Shown here: in pieces, positions 6,798 to 13,960 of the stretch
Layout of the letters: every line of letters starts with the position of its first letter
Numbering within the stretch: position 1 is the first letter of the stretch
DNA from: Deltaproteobacteria bacterium
Lineage (GTDB): Bacteria; Desulfobacterota; UBA8473
Reading direction: 5' to 3'
Length of the DNA stretch: 14,035 nt
Assembly: GCA_030621455.1 (NCBI GenBank)
Contig: JAUXHQ010000016.1
Coordinates: 1 to 14,035, forward strand
Translations under genes and position numbers: made by a program
Notes under the pieces: generated by a model
What the model saw: the letters and a program-made list of their open reading frames with translations, nothing else
What the model was told of the DNA's origin: nothing
The model's database searches: none

Positions 6798-8351
6798 ATG
6801 GGTTATGTAGAAGACAGAATCAATGAATTGAGAGAGAAAATAGCTAAGGAAGAAGAGATGGGAGGGGCCAAGAAAGTTGATAAGCATCATAAGTCCGGCA
6901 AATTGACAGCCAGGGAGAGACTGAACCTCCTCTTTGATCCCGGGAGCTTCCAGGAAACAGACATGTTTGTCCGGCACCGCTGTCAGGATTTTGGGATGGG
7001 AGATACTGTCGTGCCTGGAGAAGGGGTCATTACCGGGCACGGAACTGTGAACGGCAGAACCGTTTTCGCATTCTCCCAGGATTTTACCTCTCTGGGAGGA
7101 ACTCTGGGTGAATACCATGGCAAAAAGGTAATTAAGGTGATGGACTTAGCACTCAAGGCACGCGCACCCATAGTTGGCTTTAATGACTCAGGAGGAGCCA
7201 GAATTCAGGAAGGTGTCGACGCCCTCAGCAGCTATGGAGAGGTATTCTTCCGAAATTCCTGTTCATCTGGTGTTATACCCCAGATATCAGCCATAATGGG
7301 GCCGACGGCTGGAGGGGCTGTTTATTCGCCTGCTATGACTGACTGGATATTTATGACCGAGAAGAGCAGTTATATGTTTATTACCGGTCCGGATATCATC
7401 AAAACAGTCACGGGTGAAGAGGTCACGCCTGAGGAGCTGGGCGGCGCCATGACTCATAACGCCACAAGCGGTGTTGCCCATTTTGCCTGTGAGAGTGATG
7501 CAAAATCCATAGAGCTGATAATAGAGCTCTTGAGCTATCTCCCTTCAAATAATATGGAACAGGCCCCGTATATAGAAACCCAGGACGACCCTGCCCGTAT
7601 CGCACCGGAACTCGATACTATAATCCCCGACAACCCCAGACAGGTGTATGACATAAAAAAAGTAATAAGCGCTCTGGTGGACGACGGTAAGTACTTTGAA
7701 CCTCATAAACATTACGCTAAGAATATCATCATATGCTTCGCACGTCTCAATGGAAGGGTGATCGGTATCATCGCCAATCAGCCTCTTTTTATGGCAGGTT
7801 GCCTTGATGTAAATGCTTCGGATAAGGCTACCCGTTTTATTCGTTTCTGTGACGCATTTAATATCCCCCTCCTCACAATAATGGACGTGCCGGGATACCT
7901 GCCGGGTACCGGCCAAGAGTGGGCCGGTATAATCAGGCATGGGGCCAAACTTCTCTGGTGCTACTCGGAAGCCACCGTACCCAAAATCACGCTTATTACA
8001 CGGAAGGCTTACGGCGGGTCATATGTGGCCATGTGCAGTAGACACCTGGGAGGGGACTACGTATTGGCATGGCCTACCGCAGAGATAGCGGTAATGGGAG
8101 CCGACGGGGCAGCGAAAGTCATCCACAGGAAGGAAATAGGTGCGGCTGAGGACCCAAAGGCCAAGACAGAGGAGAAGATCCAGGAATACCGTGATCTGTT
8201 TGCCAATCCCTATATAGCTGCCGCAAGGGGTTATATCGATGCGGTAATAATCCCCAGTGATTCACGCCCAAAGATAATAAGTGCACTGGAAGCATTGTCA
8301 AACAAGAAGGAAATCCGGCCTGCCAAGAGGCACGGTAACATCCCTGTTTAG
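6798..8351 (+). CDS. Acyl-CoA carboxyltransferase subunit (propionyl-CoA carboxylase beta / methylmalonyl-CoA decarboxylase alpha type)
   Basis: This 517-residue protein matches the normal length of the carboxyltransferase family that moves CO2 between biotin and acyl-CoA. It has the two crotonase-like halves: DSGGARIQEGVDAL, MGPTAGGAVYSPAMTDW and GGAMTHNATSGVAHF in the first, then MDVPGYLPGTGQEW, RKAYGGSYVAM, CSRHLGG and AVMGADGAA in the second. It can be PccB or MmdA. At the position where Streptomyces PccB has the specificity aspartate (D422) this protein has valine (V410), so a strict propionyl-CoA carboxylase role is not assured. No biotin carboxylase, carrier protein or membrane decarboxylase subunit is in the window. 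The ATG at 6798-6800 has AGGGGG six bases upstream and is preferred over an in-frame start at 6726. gltX follows after 13 bases. Confidence 0.9.
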   Translation: MGYVEDRINELREKIAKEEEMGGAKKVDKHHKSGKLTARERLNLLFDPGSFQETDMFVRHRCQDFGMGDTVVPGEGVITGHGTVNGRTVFAFSQDFTSLGGTLGEYHGKKVIKVMDLALKARAPIVGFNDSGGARIQEGVDALSSYGEVFFRNSCSSGVIPQISAIMGPTAGGAVYSPAMTDWIFMTEKSSYMFITGPDIIKTVTGEEVTPEELGGAMTHNATSGVAHFACESDAKSIELIIELLSYLPSNNMEQAPYIETQDDPARIAPELDTIIPDNPRQVYDIKKVISALVDDGKYFEPHKHYAKNIIICFARLNGRVIGIIANQPLFMAGCLDVNASDKATRFIRFCDAFNIPLLTIMDVPGYLPGTGQEWAGIIRHGAKLLWCYSEATVPKITLITRKAYGGSYVAMCSRHLGGDYVLAWPTAEIAVMGADGAAKVIHRKEIGAAEDPKAKTEEKIQEYRDLFANPYIAAARGYIDAVIIPSDSRPKIISALEALSNKKEIRPAKRHGNIPV

Positions 8352-8364
8352 TTGTAGGTGATTC

Positions 8365-9786
8365 ATGCTGGAGGTTCGAACCAGGTTTGCACCGAGCCCT
8401 ACGGGTTATTTACACATCGGAGGCGCGAGAACGGCCTTGTTTAACTGGCTGTTTGCTCGACATTCAGGCGGCAAATTCATCCTGAGAATAGAGGATACGG
8501 ATAGGGCGCGTTCAACGAAGGAGTCGATTCAGGCCATTTTTAACGGGATGGAATGGCTTGGCTTGGCTTGGGACGAGGGCCCATACTTCCAGACGGATCG
8601 GTTCGACATTTACAGGGAATATATAGAAAAACTACTTGCGAAAGGCAAAGCATATTATTGTTACTGTACGCCCGATGAACTCAAAGAGAAAAGGACGCTG
8701 GCTCTGGCCGAAGGCAGAAAGCCCAAGTACGACGGGAAATGCCGGGAACTGGGCAGACCCAAGTCCTCCGACCCCCATGTGATCCGATTTAAGACCCCTA
8801 TGTCAGGGACCAATAGGGTCTGTGACATGATAAAAGGGGAAGTTAGGTTTGAAAACTCGGAACTGGATGACCTTATTATACAGAGGTCTGACGGATATCC
8901 GACTTATAACTTCGCTGTGGTGGTAGATGACATAACCATGGGGATTACTCATGTTATCAGAGGGGATGACCATCTGAACAATACGCCCAGACAGGCCTTG
9001 TTGTATGAAGGGCTTGAATATAAATGCCCCCGATTCGCCCATGTCCCGCTCATATTGGGGAGTGATAGAACCCGCTTGAGCAAACGACACGGAGCCACAT
9101 CCGTGATGGCTTACAAAGAAGCCGGATATCTTCCCCAGGCTTTGGTGAACTACCTGGTCAGACTTGGCTGGTCACACGGGGATCAGGAGGTGTTCTCCAG
9201 GGATGAACTGATAGAGAAATTCTCCCTGGATAATGTGGGGAAAGCTGCCGGGATATTCAACCTCAAGAAACTACTGTGGCTGAATGCCCACTATATTAAA
9301 GAAGAAAAACCCGAAAACCTTTCAAGGTTACTGATCCCATTTATGGAAAACAGAGGGTGCAGGGTAAAAGATGACGAAACCCTGCAAGAGATTATATTGC
9401 TATTGAAAGAGAGAAGTAAGACGTTGGCTGAAATGGCAGACTCCTCTGAGTTCTTTTTCAAGGACGAGGTTGAGTATGACAGAAAAGCTGCCAAAAAATT
9501 CTTGAAGCCTGACGTTATGGATATATTCCGAACCTTGATTGAGAGGTTTGGAAACCTCCAAACATTCAATCAAGATACGATTGAAACGGTATTCGGAAAG
9601 GTGTCCGCAGAGAGGGATCTGAAGCTTGTCAAGATCGCTCAACCGGTGAGGGTTTCATTGACCGGGTCAACCGCGAGTCCGGGGATATATGATGTCGTTG
9701 CCATGTTGGGTAAAAAGAAAGTTATCGACAGGCTTCGGAGCGCCATAGAATTTATAGAGAATAGAGGGACACCTTCAAATTGTTGA
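8365..9786 (+). CDS. gltX: Glutamyl-tRNA synthetase
   Basis: This 473-residue class I synthetase charges tRNA with glutamate. The HIGH-type motif is HIGG at residues 17-20, within the family stretch [17 protein letters not shown]. The KMSKS counterpart is RLSKR at 237-241. A probable zinc site in the catalytic-core insertion is formed by C99, C101 and C126, with Y122 between. The C-terminal anticodon-binding helical domain follows and the total length is normal. Whether the enzyme discriminates against tRNA-Gln cannot be told by eye. The ATG at 8365-8367 is preceded by AGGTGA. It follows the carboxyltransferase by 13 bases, so co-transcription is likely. Confidence 0.96.
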   Translation: MLEVRTRFAPSPTGYLHIGGARTALFNWLFARHSGGKFILRIEDTDRARSTKESIQAIFNGMEWLGLAWDEGPYFQTDRFDIYREYIEKLLAKGKAYYCYCTPDELKEKRTLALAEGRKPKYDGKCRELGRPKSSDPHVIRFKTPMSGTNRVCDMIKGEVRFENSELDDLIIQRSDGYPTYNFAVVVDDITMGITHVIRGDDHLNNTPRQALLYEGLEYKCPRFAHVPLILGSDRTRLSKRHGATSVMAYKEAGYLPQALVNYLVRLGWSHGDQEVFSRDELIEKFSLDNVGKAAGIFNLKKLLWLNAHYIKEEKPENLSRLLIPFMENRGCRVKDDETLQEIILLLKERSKTLAEMADSSEFFFKDEVEYDRKAAKKFLKPDVMDIFRTLIERFGNLQTFNQDTIETVFGKVSAERDLKLVKIAQPVRVSLTGSTASPGIYDVVAMLGKKKVIDRLRSAIEFIENRGTPSNC

Positions 9787-9850
9787 CCATCCAGGGTAAT
9801 GTGCGGGGCTTTTTCTCTCTATTCATAGAACCGTATATTATTGAAGACCA

Positions 9851-10429
9851 TTGAGGGTTATCAGTGGAAAGGCCAGGGGGAGGAGGCTGCTCTCGGTTCC
9901 AGGGATGAGCACGCGGCCCACATCCGATAAGACCAAGGAGGCTATCTTCAATATACTCCCACCTGATTTCAATGAAAAACGGATACTCGATCTATTCGCA
10001 GGGACGGGAAATATGGGGATCGAGGCCTTGAGCCGGGGCGCCATGAAAGCGGTCTTCGTTGAAAGCGACCGCCCTGCATTATCGGTCTTAGAGAAAAACC
10101 TCAGAATTTGTTGTTTCTTCCATAAGAGTCAAATAGTCGGAAGTACCGTGGCAAAAGGGATAAGGATTCTGGAGAAAAGGGGAGATAAATTTGATCTCAT
10201 ATTTCTGGACCCCCCGTACGGAAGGAGCATTGTGGGGGATACCTTGGAAAGGGTATCCCGATCAGATATTCTGAAGGATAACACTTTGGTTGTGGCAGAG
10301 CACTCTTTTAAGGAGACAGCGAGGGAGGATATTGGGAGTCTCACCATAACCGATCAACGAAGGTACGGCAAGACCCTGGTTTCGTTCTTTGCGCATCGAA
10401 GGATTGAAGGGCAAAACTCGCAATCATAG
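9851..10429 (+). CDS. rsmD: 16S rRNA (guanine966-N2)-methyltransferase RsmD
   Basis: This 192-residue class I S-adenosylmethionine methyltransferase modifies G966 of 16S rRNA. The N-terminus MRVISGKARGRRL is the typical RsmD start. The SAM-binding loop is DLFAGTGNMGIEA (residues 47-59) and the catalytic motif is DPPY at 120-123. The start codon is TTG at 9851-9853; there is no clear ribosome binding site and an in-frame stop lies nine bases before it, so TTG is the only start giving the conserved N-terminus. A 64-base gap separates it from gltX. The RsmD/CoaD pairing is common in bacteria and is kept here with one small gene between. Confidence 0.94.
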   Translation: MRVISGKARGRRLLSVPGMSTRPTSDKTKEAIFNILPPDFNEKRILDLFAGTGNMGIEALSRGAMKAVFVESDRPALSVLEKNLRICCFFHKSQIVGSTVAKGIRILEKRGDKFDLIFLDPPYGRSIVGDTLERVSRSDILKDNTLVVAEHSFKETAREDIGSLTITDQRRYGKTLVSFFAHRRIEGQNSQS

Positions 10430-10467
10430 AGACGAGGGTGTGTCAAGCAGAGGAAAGGGGGCGTGTT

Positions 10468-10638
10468 TTGAAGGTTGCAACGAAAAGTTGTCTCGGTTTG
10501 GGGGGTGTTCTTTTTGCTATTGACGGTATAATTAAGGTTATAAAGCCGGATTTCACTTTCTTGGGAATGACGATGCCGTGTGGAATTACCATGATCCTTG
10601 TAGGATTGGGGCTTGCCGGGCTTGCCATTCAGAAGTAA
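10468..10638 (+). CDS. Small hydrophobic protein of unknown function (about 56 residues)
   Basis: I do not recognise this protein. It is rich in Gly, Ile, Leu and Val, with two likely membrane segments (about residues 7-23 and 34-53) joined by a short loop around KPDFTFLG, and a basic residue at the C-terminus. I chose the TTG at 10468-10470 because a strong purine-rich site (AGGAAAGGGGG, ending at 10461) lies seven bases upstream. A GTG at 10438 in the same frame would add ten polar residues and has no site of its own. It fills the 238-base space between rsmD and coaD and is probably co-transcribed with them. A real gene is likely given the ribosome binding site and membrane-like composition, but conservation has not been tested. 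Confidence 0.6.
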   Translation: MKVATKSCLGLGGVLFAIDGIIKVIKPDFTFLGMTMPCGITMILVGLGLAGLAIQK

Positions 10639-10667
10639 ACAGGTTTTGATAAAGGGGATTTGTTCTT

Positions 10668-11177
10668 ATGGGTAGAATTGCTGTATATCCTGGTTCGTTT
10701 GATCCGGTTACAAACGGTCATATAGATTTGATAAACCGGGCCCTCCATATCTTCGATGAGGTTATAGTGACTGTCGCGCTGAATCCACTCAAGGCCCATT
10801 TGTTCACTATGGAAGAGAGGGTGGAGATACTCAGGGAGGTTTTCAAGGATGAGCCCCGGGTGACAACTGACTCCTTTGATTGCCTCCTGGTGGAATATTT
10901 GGACAAAACCAATGTGCATGTTGTAGTGCGAGGACTTCGGGCAGTACTTGACTTCGAATATGAATTTCAAATGGCACTGATGAACAGAAAACTCGATAAA
11001 AATATTGAGTCGGTCTTTCTCATGACGAGCTACAGGTGGTTTTATACCAGCTCTAAAATAATCAAAGAAGTGGCAAGTATGGGTGGTTCTGTGAAGGATC
11101 TAGTGCCCGATGTCGTTGACAGATGGTTAAAAAAGAAATTTCCAAAATACAAGGAGTCAAGCGACCATCTGATATAG
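10668..11177 (+). CDS. coaD: Phosphopantetheine adenylyltransferase
   Basis: This 169-residue enzyme transfers AMP from ATP to 4'-phosphopantetheine, giving dephospho-CoA, the penultimate step of coenzyme A synthesis. The N-terminus MGRIAVYPGSFDPVTNGH carries the TxGH nucleotidyltransferase motif (T15-H18). VRGLRAVLDFEYEFQMA and the C-terminal TSSKIIKEVASMGG stretch are typical. The length is normal to slightly long. A GGGG-type ribosome binding site lies upstream of the ATG. It ends 12 bases before the convergent receiver-like gene. In this window coenzyme A supply sits beside genes for acyl-CoA enzymes, but that may be coincidence. Confidence 0.96.
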   Translation: MGRIAVYPGSFDPVTNGHIDLINRALHIFDEVIVTVALNPLKAHLFTMEERVEILREVFKDEPRVTTDSFDCLLVEYLDKTNVHVVVRGLRAVLDFEYEFQMALMNRKLDKNIESVFLMTSYRWFYTSSKIIKEVASMGGSVKDLVPDVVDRWLKKKFPKYKESSDHLI

Positions 11178-11189
11178 GTTGGAGGAATC

Positions 11190-11630
11190 CTACGAGAGAC
11201 GCTGGATCTCTTCAACAAGTTTGCTTATGACAAAGGGTTTAACTATATAGCCATCGGCTCCCTTATTCAATATCTCCGACATCTCGGACGGCGTATCTTC
11301 ACACGCTGGATAGTCCACCAGCATGACAACCTTAATATCGGGATATCCTTTCTTGAGGTGGGTCAAAAACCTGTATCCGGCATTCTCCTCGTTTATCTCC
11401 GGGAGGAAATCCTTATCCCCGTGGGAAAAGTACTCCTTGGTCAAGTCAAGTTCCACTAAGGCAATATCCACCCCATCCAACATGGACAAACCATCTCCAT
11501 AACTATAGCAACATCTAAGGGTGTATACACATTCTTTTGCGGACATGTTTAGAAACTCCGCCAGAAGGTCACCAACCTTATCCGCCTGCTTATCAAGCAT
11601 CAGTACTTTTATCTCTCTCTCCTCACTCAT
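11190..11630 (-). CDS. Stand-alone receiver-domain-like protein lacking the phospho-acceptor Asp
   Basis: This 146-residue protein is a single response-regulator receiver fold with no output domain. The first strand ends in LMLDK, keeping one acidic residue (D13) where receivers usually have two. The phospho-acceptor strand reads DIALVELDL, placing E60 where the aspartate normally lies. The fourth strand ends VVMLVD, with V105 where Thr/Ser is expected. The lysine is kept in YIVKPF (K131). An insertion of about 20 residues (63-83) follows the acceptor strand. These substitutions suggest a pseudo-receiver that is not regulated by phosphorylation, or one locked in an active-like state. D62 as an alternative acceptor is possible but out of register. 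The ATG at 11628-11630 has GGAG seven bases upstream. It is convergent with coaD and no partner kinase is visible. Confidence 0.8.
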   Translation of the reverse strand: MSEEREIKVLMLDKQADKVGDLLAEFLNMSAKECVYTLRCCYSYGDGLSMLDGVDIALVELDLTKEYFSHGDKDFLPEINEENAGYRFLTHLKKGYPDIKVVMLVDYPACEDTPSEMSEILNKGADGYIVKPFVISKLVEEIQRLS

Positions 11631-11660
11631 AGGTCATCTCCACGCAACGATAGTAGTCTT

Positions 11661-11760
11661 GTGTCTCTTTGACTACGATTCTCAGAAAATTGCGACCTTT
11701 GCAGTTAAGCGGGTTTATCGCTTAACGCAATCCTTTTAACTGAATCATAAGAGACACTTT
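11661..11760. repeat. Dispersed palindromic repeat, copy B, with central stem-loop
   Basis: GTGTCTCTT at 11661-11669 and AAGAGACAC at 11749-11757 form the outer arms; CGCAA/TTGCG matches continue inward. The centre is a strong hairpin: TTGC, a bulged A, GTTAAGCG (11704-11711), a 7-base loop, then CGCTTAACGCAA (11719-11730). It resembles copy A at 5457-5665 (33 of 40 identical in the right part). It lies 30-130 bases upstream of the receiver-like gene, so it could carry control sequence, but its symmetry and repetition suggest a foldback or MITE-type element. Confidence 0.65.
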
Positions 11761-11869
11761 CAATGCTTTCCTTACAGAATCTCTAACCCAGAATTATAGA
11801 TTGTCCTCAGTAGAGCACATTTGTTTTTTAATATCAAGCCGATTCTCTTCCAATAGATTTTATATGTTT

Positions 11870-11883
11870 GGTAGTGCTTAACA
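11870..11883. repeat. Possible terminal inverted repeat of the IS1-family remnant
   Basis: GGTAGTGCTTAAC begins just beyond the transposase stop codon and resembles the GGTARTG start of IS1-type element ends. No matching second end is seen, which agrees with the loss of the 5' part of the element. This is an inference from position and the short motif. Confidence 0.35.
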
Positions 11884-12289
11884 TTTAGTGATTTTTGTCA
11901 ATGAGGGTGCCAAGTCTGAATTATAGTTGTGAACAAAATTACAAATAGCACCTATATGATTTTCCAACTTTTTAGAAAATGATAATGTTTTCCTTACCAG
12001 CCGAGAGACCCTCTGGCGAAGCGTAAGATTAAAGCGTTCAATGTAGCTGGTTTTGCCAGTCTCTTTGCCAATTTTTTTGTGCCTTGTTTCCAAAAAATTC
12101 TCATCATATGCTGATCAAAAATTTGTATAGCATACTGCGCATTGGCGGTATACTGGGGGCAATGAGTCCCAAAGGCCTTCAGCGCCGGAACGGTCACGGC
12201 GGCCCACATATACACCAACAATTTCTCTCGAATCTTTATCCATGGCAAGCCAGATCCACTGCTTATTCCACTTCTTTACTCCACATCAT
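11878..12289 (-). pseudogene. IS1-family transposase, 5'-truncated and interrupted by a stop
   Basis: Reading the minus strand gives the C-terminal half of an IS1-family DDE transposase: NKQWIWLAMDKDSREIVGVY, then SLPPVYRQCAVCYTNF, an in-frame TGA (12115-12117), then [19 protein letters not shown] and [15 protein letters not shown] to the natural stop. In intact relatives the stop position is a tryptophan after CYTDF, so TGG has become TGA, and the catalytic aspartate before it is asparagine. The third catalytic residue (E of YIERFN) survives. The region for the first aspartate (DE-W) is reduced to a few scrambled bases near 12275-12290. The N-terminal half and the left end are missing. It cannot encode an active enzyme, and its upstream edge is merged with the end of the nitrilase gene. 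Confidence 0.88.
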
Positions 12290-13214
12290 CTGTCCCTGGT
12301 TTTTTAAAAAGAATTCGCTCAAGTTCACGATTTGTAAAGTAAGGATCATCATTCCGTAAATAGGGAAGCAAGATTTTTTTCCTTCGAATAAAATCTCTGG
12401 AAACCTCACCCATAATCAGATCGGGCTCATAAAGCTTTGCTTTATAAATTTGCTGACCAAAAGGGTTGATAATCTCACTGCCGCCCCAAAATCGATAGGA
12501 TTTATTAATCTCCGGTAATAAAAACACCCCAGGCATATCCTTTTGTATTTGATTATCATCCGATAACTGCCGTTTTTCTCCCGGGCTTTCTTCTCCCACA
12601 CGATTTGCACAAATATTGTAAATCCCAAAGATACGAGAGTAAAACTTATTGATAATTTCCCAGCTTTCAATATTGCTGAACTCTGACCCCATGGAATCTT
12701 GAGTTGAATTGAAGATCGTGATAAAAATATCTGCTTTCTCGGTAACGCCAAGATAGGGCAGGGCAGGGTGCCACAGATCGTTACAAATAAACACAGAAAC
12801 ATTAAAATCCTGCAATTTGAAAACACGGATATGCTTTCCATTGGCAAAATATTTGCGCTCCTCAAAAACGCCATAATTGGGAAGATTTAATTTGCGATAT
12901 GCAAAAAGAATCTCACCGTCTACTGCAACCAATGCGGAATTATAGAAGTTCATGGACTGGGATTCTTCTATAAACCCGATCACAGCGGCAGTACCTTTGG
13001 TTGCGGCCGTCAGTTGTTGAATTTCAGCAGAATCAATGCGAAGAGCAACTTTATGGTAATCCAGACCCACAAAATACCCAGTGAGCGCCAGTTCAGGAAA
13101 AACAATCAGCTCAGCACCTTTCTCCTTGCATTGGTGAATATGAGCGAGAATATTTTCAATATTGGCCTTCACGTCAAGTAAAACCGGTGCGGTTTGACAA
13201 ACAGCAACTCTCAT
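12276..13214 (-). CDS. Nitrilase-superfamily carbon-nitrogen hydrolase
   Basis: This 312-residue protein has the nitrilase fold signatures and the Glu-Lys-Cys triad: E41 in FPELALTGY, K108 in YRKLNLPNYG, and C144 in FICNDLWHP. The CNDLW form resembles the glutaminase-type amidases of the superfamily more than true nitrilases, so an amide-hydrolysing or glutamine-using cytoplasmic enzyme is likely; the substrate is unknown. The length is at the upper end for a single-domain member. The ATG overlaps the stop codon of the preceding gene (ATGA at 13211-13214), indicating translational coupling. The last residues (about GTDDVE) and the stop appear to come from IS1-family transposase debris, so the natural C-terminus was probably slightly altered by the insertion. 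The AT-rich codon use differs by eye from the genes before 11200. Confidence 0.88.
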   Translation of the reverse strand: MRVAVCQTAPVLLDVKANIENILAHIHQCKEKGAELIVFPELALTGYFVGLDYHKVALRIDSAEIQQLTAATKGTAAVIGFIEESQSMNFYNSALVAVDGEILFAYRKLNLPNYGVFEERKYFANGKHIRVFKLQDFNVSVFICNDLWHPALPYLGVTEKADIFITIFNSTQDSMGSEFSNIESWEIINKFYSRIFGIYNICANRVGEESPGEKRQLSDDNQIQKDMPGVFLLPEINKSYRFWGGSEIINPFGQQIYKAKLYEPDLIMGEVSRDFIRRKKILLPYLRNDDPYFTNRELERILFKKPGTDDVE

Positions 13215-13924
13215 GAAATCACCTCTTTTGTTTTTTCTCTGTTATGTTTCTTGCAGACTAAAACATGATTACAAGTGCTGCAAAGAGGAGCAACCTTGCC
13301 GGAGGCAAATCCAGGCCCAATCGCAATAATACCGGATACTGATTTTAGAGGACTCATCATCCCTGCAGGATTCAAATGCACACCAATCTTATCAAAAGGG
13401 ACAAGTTCAAACAGTGTTTTCTGTCCTTCCAACTCCCATCCCTCAAAGCCACCGGGGCTTATAAACGGGCTTACCCCCCAACCTCTGTTTTGAGCTTTTT
13501 TTTCCGCCAAAGAACATACAACTGTATTGATTTGTTCTAGAGCAATCACACCGATATGGTCTAATAGATATGCCATAAGATAATTGCCTGATTGATTCAG
13601 TGCGAGTATGCTTTCATCCAGTTTGGAAACGATTGTAGAGATACTGACGAGTATGAATTTTGTTTCAGCCAGTAACGAGTCAATAGCTCCGACAACAAAT
13701 TCGTTTATTTTGTTTGATTGGTAATTGTAACAAACGATACGGCCATTTTGTACATCAAGGACCTCGACCCATTGGTAAGCCACTTTTGGTTGCAGTAGTT
13801 GTTTGGAAAGATCAATGGCTGTTGTTACCTCTTTTTCTATCTTTGAAGTATACTTGGCCTGAAGGCCCTGATCAAGAAGTGCCTCAACCGTTAAATTGAT
13901 TTTTATATTTTTCAGAATCGGCAT
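13211..13924 (-). CDS. MetH activation-domain-like protein with C-terminal cysteine cluster
   Basis: This 237-residue protein resembles the cobalamin-dependent methionine synthase activation domain and its stand-alone relatives in anaerobes. The key stretch is residues 150-205: SPFISPGGFEGWELEGQKTL, then the IGVHLNPAGMMSPLKSVSG region. This matches the RxxPGY...W...L and M.P..SVSG elements that bind S-adenosylmethionine and cobalamin in MetH. The tyrosine of PGY is replaced (PGGF). After it come C215, C218 and C224, a cysteine set typical of the stand-alone family and possibly a metal site. An activation role for a corrinoid protein is inference; no corrinoid protein or methyltransferase is in the window. 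The start at ATG 13922-13924 has no good ribosome binding site, and a short frame with a strong one ends just upstream. It overlaps the amidase gene by 4 bases. Confidence 0.72.
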   Translation of the reverse strand: MPILKNIKINLTVEALLDQGLQAKYTSKIEKEVTTAIDLSKQLLQPKVAYQWVEVLDVQNGRIVCYNYQSNKINEFVVGAIDSLLAETKFILVSISTIVSKLDESILALNQSGNYLMAYLLDHIGVIALEQINTVVCSLAEKKAQNRGWGVSPFISPGGFEGWELEGQKTLFELVPFDKIGVHLNPAGMMSPLKSVSGIIAIGPGFASGKVAPLCSTCNHVLVCKKHNREKTKEVIS

Positions 13925-13927
13925 CTT

Positions 13928-13960
13928 TTAACCAATCAAAGCTAAGTTGTGCCCATCCAT
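13928..13960 (-). other. Ten-codon upstream open frame with strong ribosome binding site
   Basis: AGGAG (13968-13972) lies seven bases before an ATG at 13958-13960 that opens MDGHNLALIG and stops at TAA (13928-13930). This is in frame with, and one codon before, the MetH-activation-like start. It may be a leader whose translation lets ribosomes re-enter at the weak downstream start, or the original N-terminus of that gene interrupted by a nonsense change. Confidence 0.4.

Noticed and set aside
11177-11192. Shared terminator between convergent coaD and the receiver-like gene
   Set aside because: The 12-base gap contains no stem-loop followed by a T run on either strand.
11994-12248. 84-residue minus-strand open frame inside the transposase remnant
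   Set aside because: It is an out-of-frame shadow; the recognisable IS1-family protein is read in another frame through the TGA.
12084-12359. 91-residue plus-strand open frame across the transposase remnant
   Set aside because: It runs antisense to clear transposase and amidase coding sequence and has no recognisable content.
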